Source of the DNA: Pseudomonadota bacterium
GTDB taxonomy: Bacteria; Pseudomonadota; Gammaproteobacteria; Burkholderiales; Burkholderiaceae_C
Length of the DNA stretch: 5,605 nucleotides
Assembly (NCBI GenBank): GCA_023460715.1
Contig: JAEWPH010000189.1
Coordinates: 1 to 5,605 of the forward strand
Direction of reading: 5' to 3'
Part shown: positions 5,464 to 5,605 of the stretch, piece after piece
How the letters are laid out: every line of letters starts with the position of its first letter
Numbering within the stretch: the stretch's first letter is position 1
Notes under the pieces: generated by a model
Told to the model about the DNA's origin: nothing
The model's input: the letters and a program-made list of their open reading frames with translations, nothing else
Databases searched by the model: none
Position numbers and translations under genes: made by a program

Positions 5464-5605
5464 GGGTGTGTTGGGAATCTGGAGATAGACGGCTGTGGAC
5501 CCGCCGCAGGCGCGGACGCGCGCAGGGGGCCGCGGCGCGTTGCCGCCGGGCGGGCAGGGAGGCGCAGGTGCAGGAAGGCGGCATGCAAGCCGGCCGGCCC
5601 CTGCG
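5464..5605. other. GC-rich right edge without a convincing gene
   Basis: This stretch presumably carries the promoter of the minus-strand hypothetical gene, though no -35/-10 pair is evident. Translation in the reverse frames gives Pro/Arg/Cys-rich peptides typical of noncoding GC-rich DNA. On the plus strand AGGAAGG (5572-5578) is followed by ATG at 5583, which could begin a gene running off the window, but only seven codons are visible. Confidence 0.3.

Overview
This is a compact, gene-dense, very GC-rich chromosomal window. GC-ending codons dominate, and the protein types and intergenic style suggest a betaproteobacterium of the Comamonadaceae, perhaps Acidovorax or a close relative. That placement is inferred from composition and protein character; no marker gene is present. 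I see no rRNA, tRNA, CRISPR array, insertion sequence or phage gene.

Layout: (1) The left edge cuts a minus-strand gene, of which only the first 47 codons are present; they encode a twin-arginine-type signal peptide. (2) It diverges, across about 170 bases, from a plus-strand lipoprotein gene (312-1094) whose mature part resembles the DUF6250 / jelly-roll lectin-like proteins. (3) A cardiolipin synthase / phospholipase D gene with two HKD motifs and an N-terminal membrane anchor follows (1307-2602). (4) After a 229-base gap holding a short AT-rich patch, a tight plus-strand cluster begins. It encodes a ferritin-like four-helix protein (2832-3440), an isochorismatase-family cysteine hydrolase with a GTG start 13 bases later (3454-4059), a YetF/DUF421 membrane protein overlapping it by 14 bases (4046-4522), and a 77-residue small membrane protein 62 bases further on (4585-4818). 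(5) A 171-base convergent gap holds two strong hairpins, the likely terminators. (6) A minus-strand gene for an unrecognised 157-residue protein (4990-5463) follows, then a GC-rich right edge without a convincing gene.

The three tightly packed genes (ferritin-like, cysteine hydrolase, YetF) are very probably one transcript, with the small membrane gene a likely fourth member. Together with the cardiolipin synthase, the theme looks like envelope and stress maintenance, but no substrate or regulator can be read from the sequence. The best candidate for an undescribed system is this ferritin-like / cysteine hydrolase / YetF / small membrane protein cluster. No mobile or defence-like system is evident.
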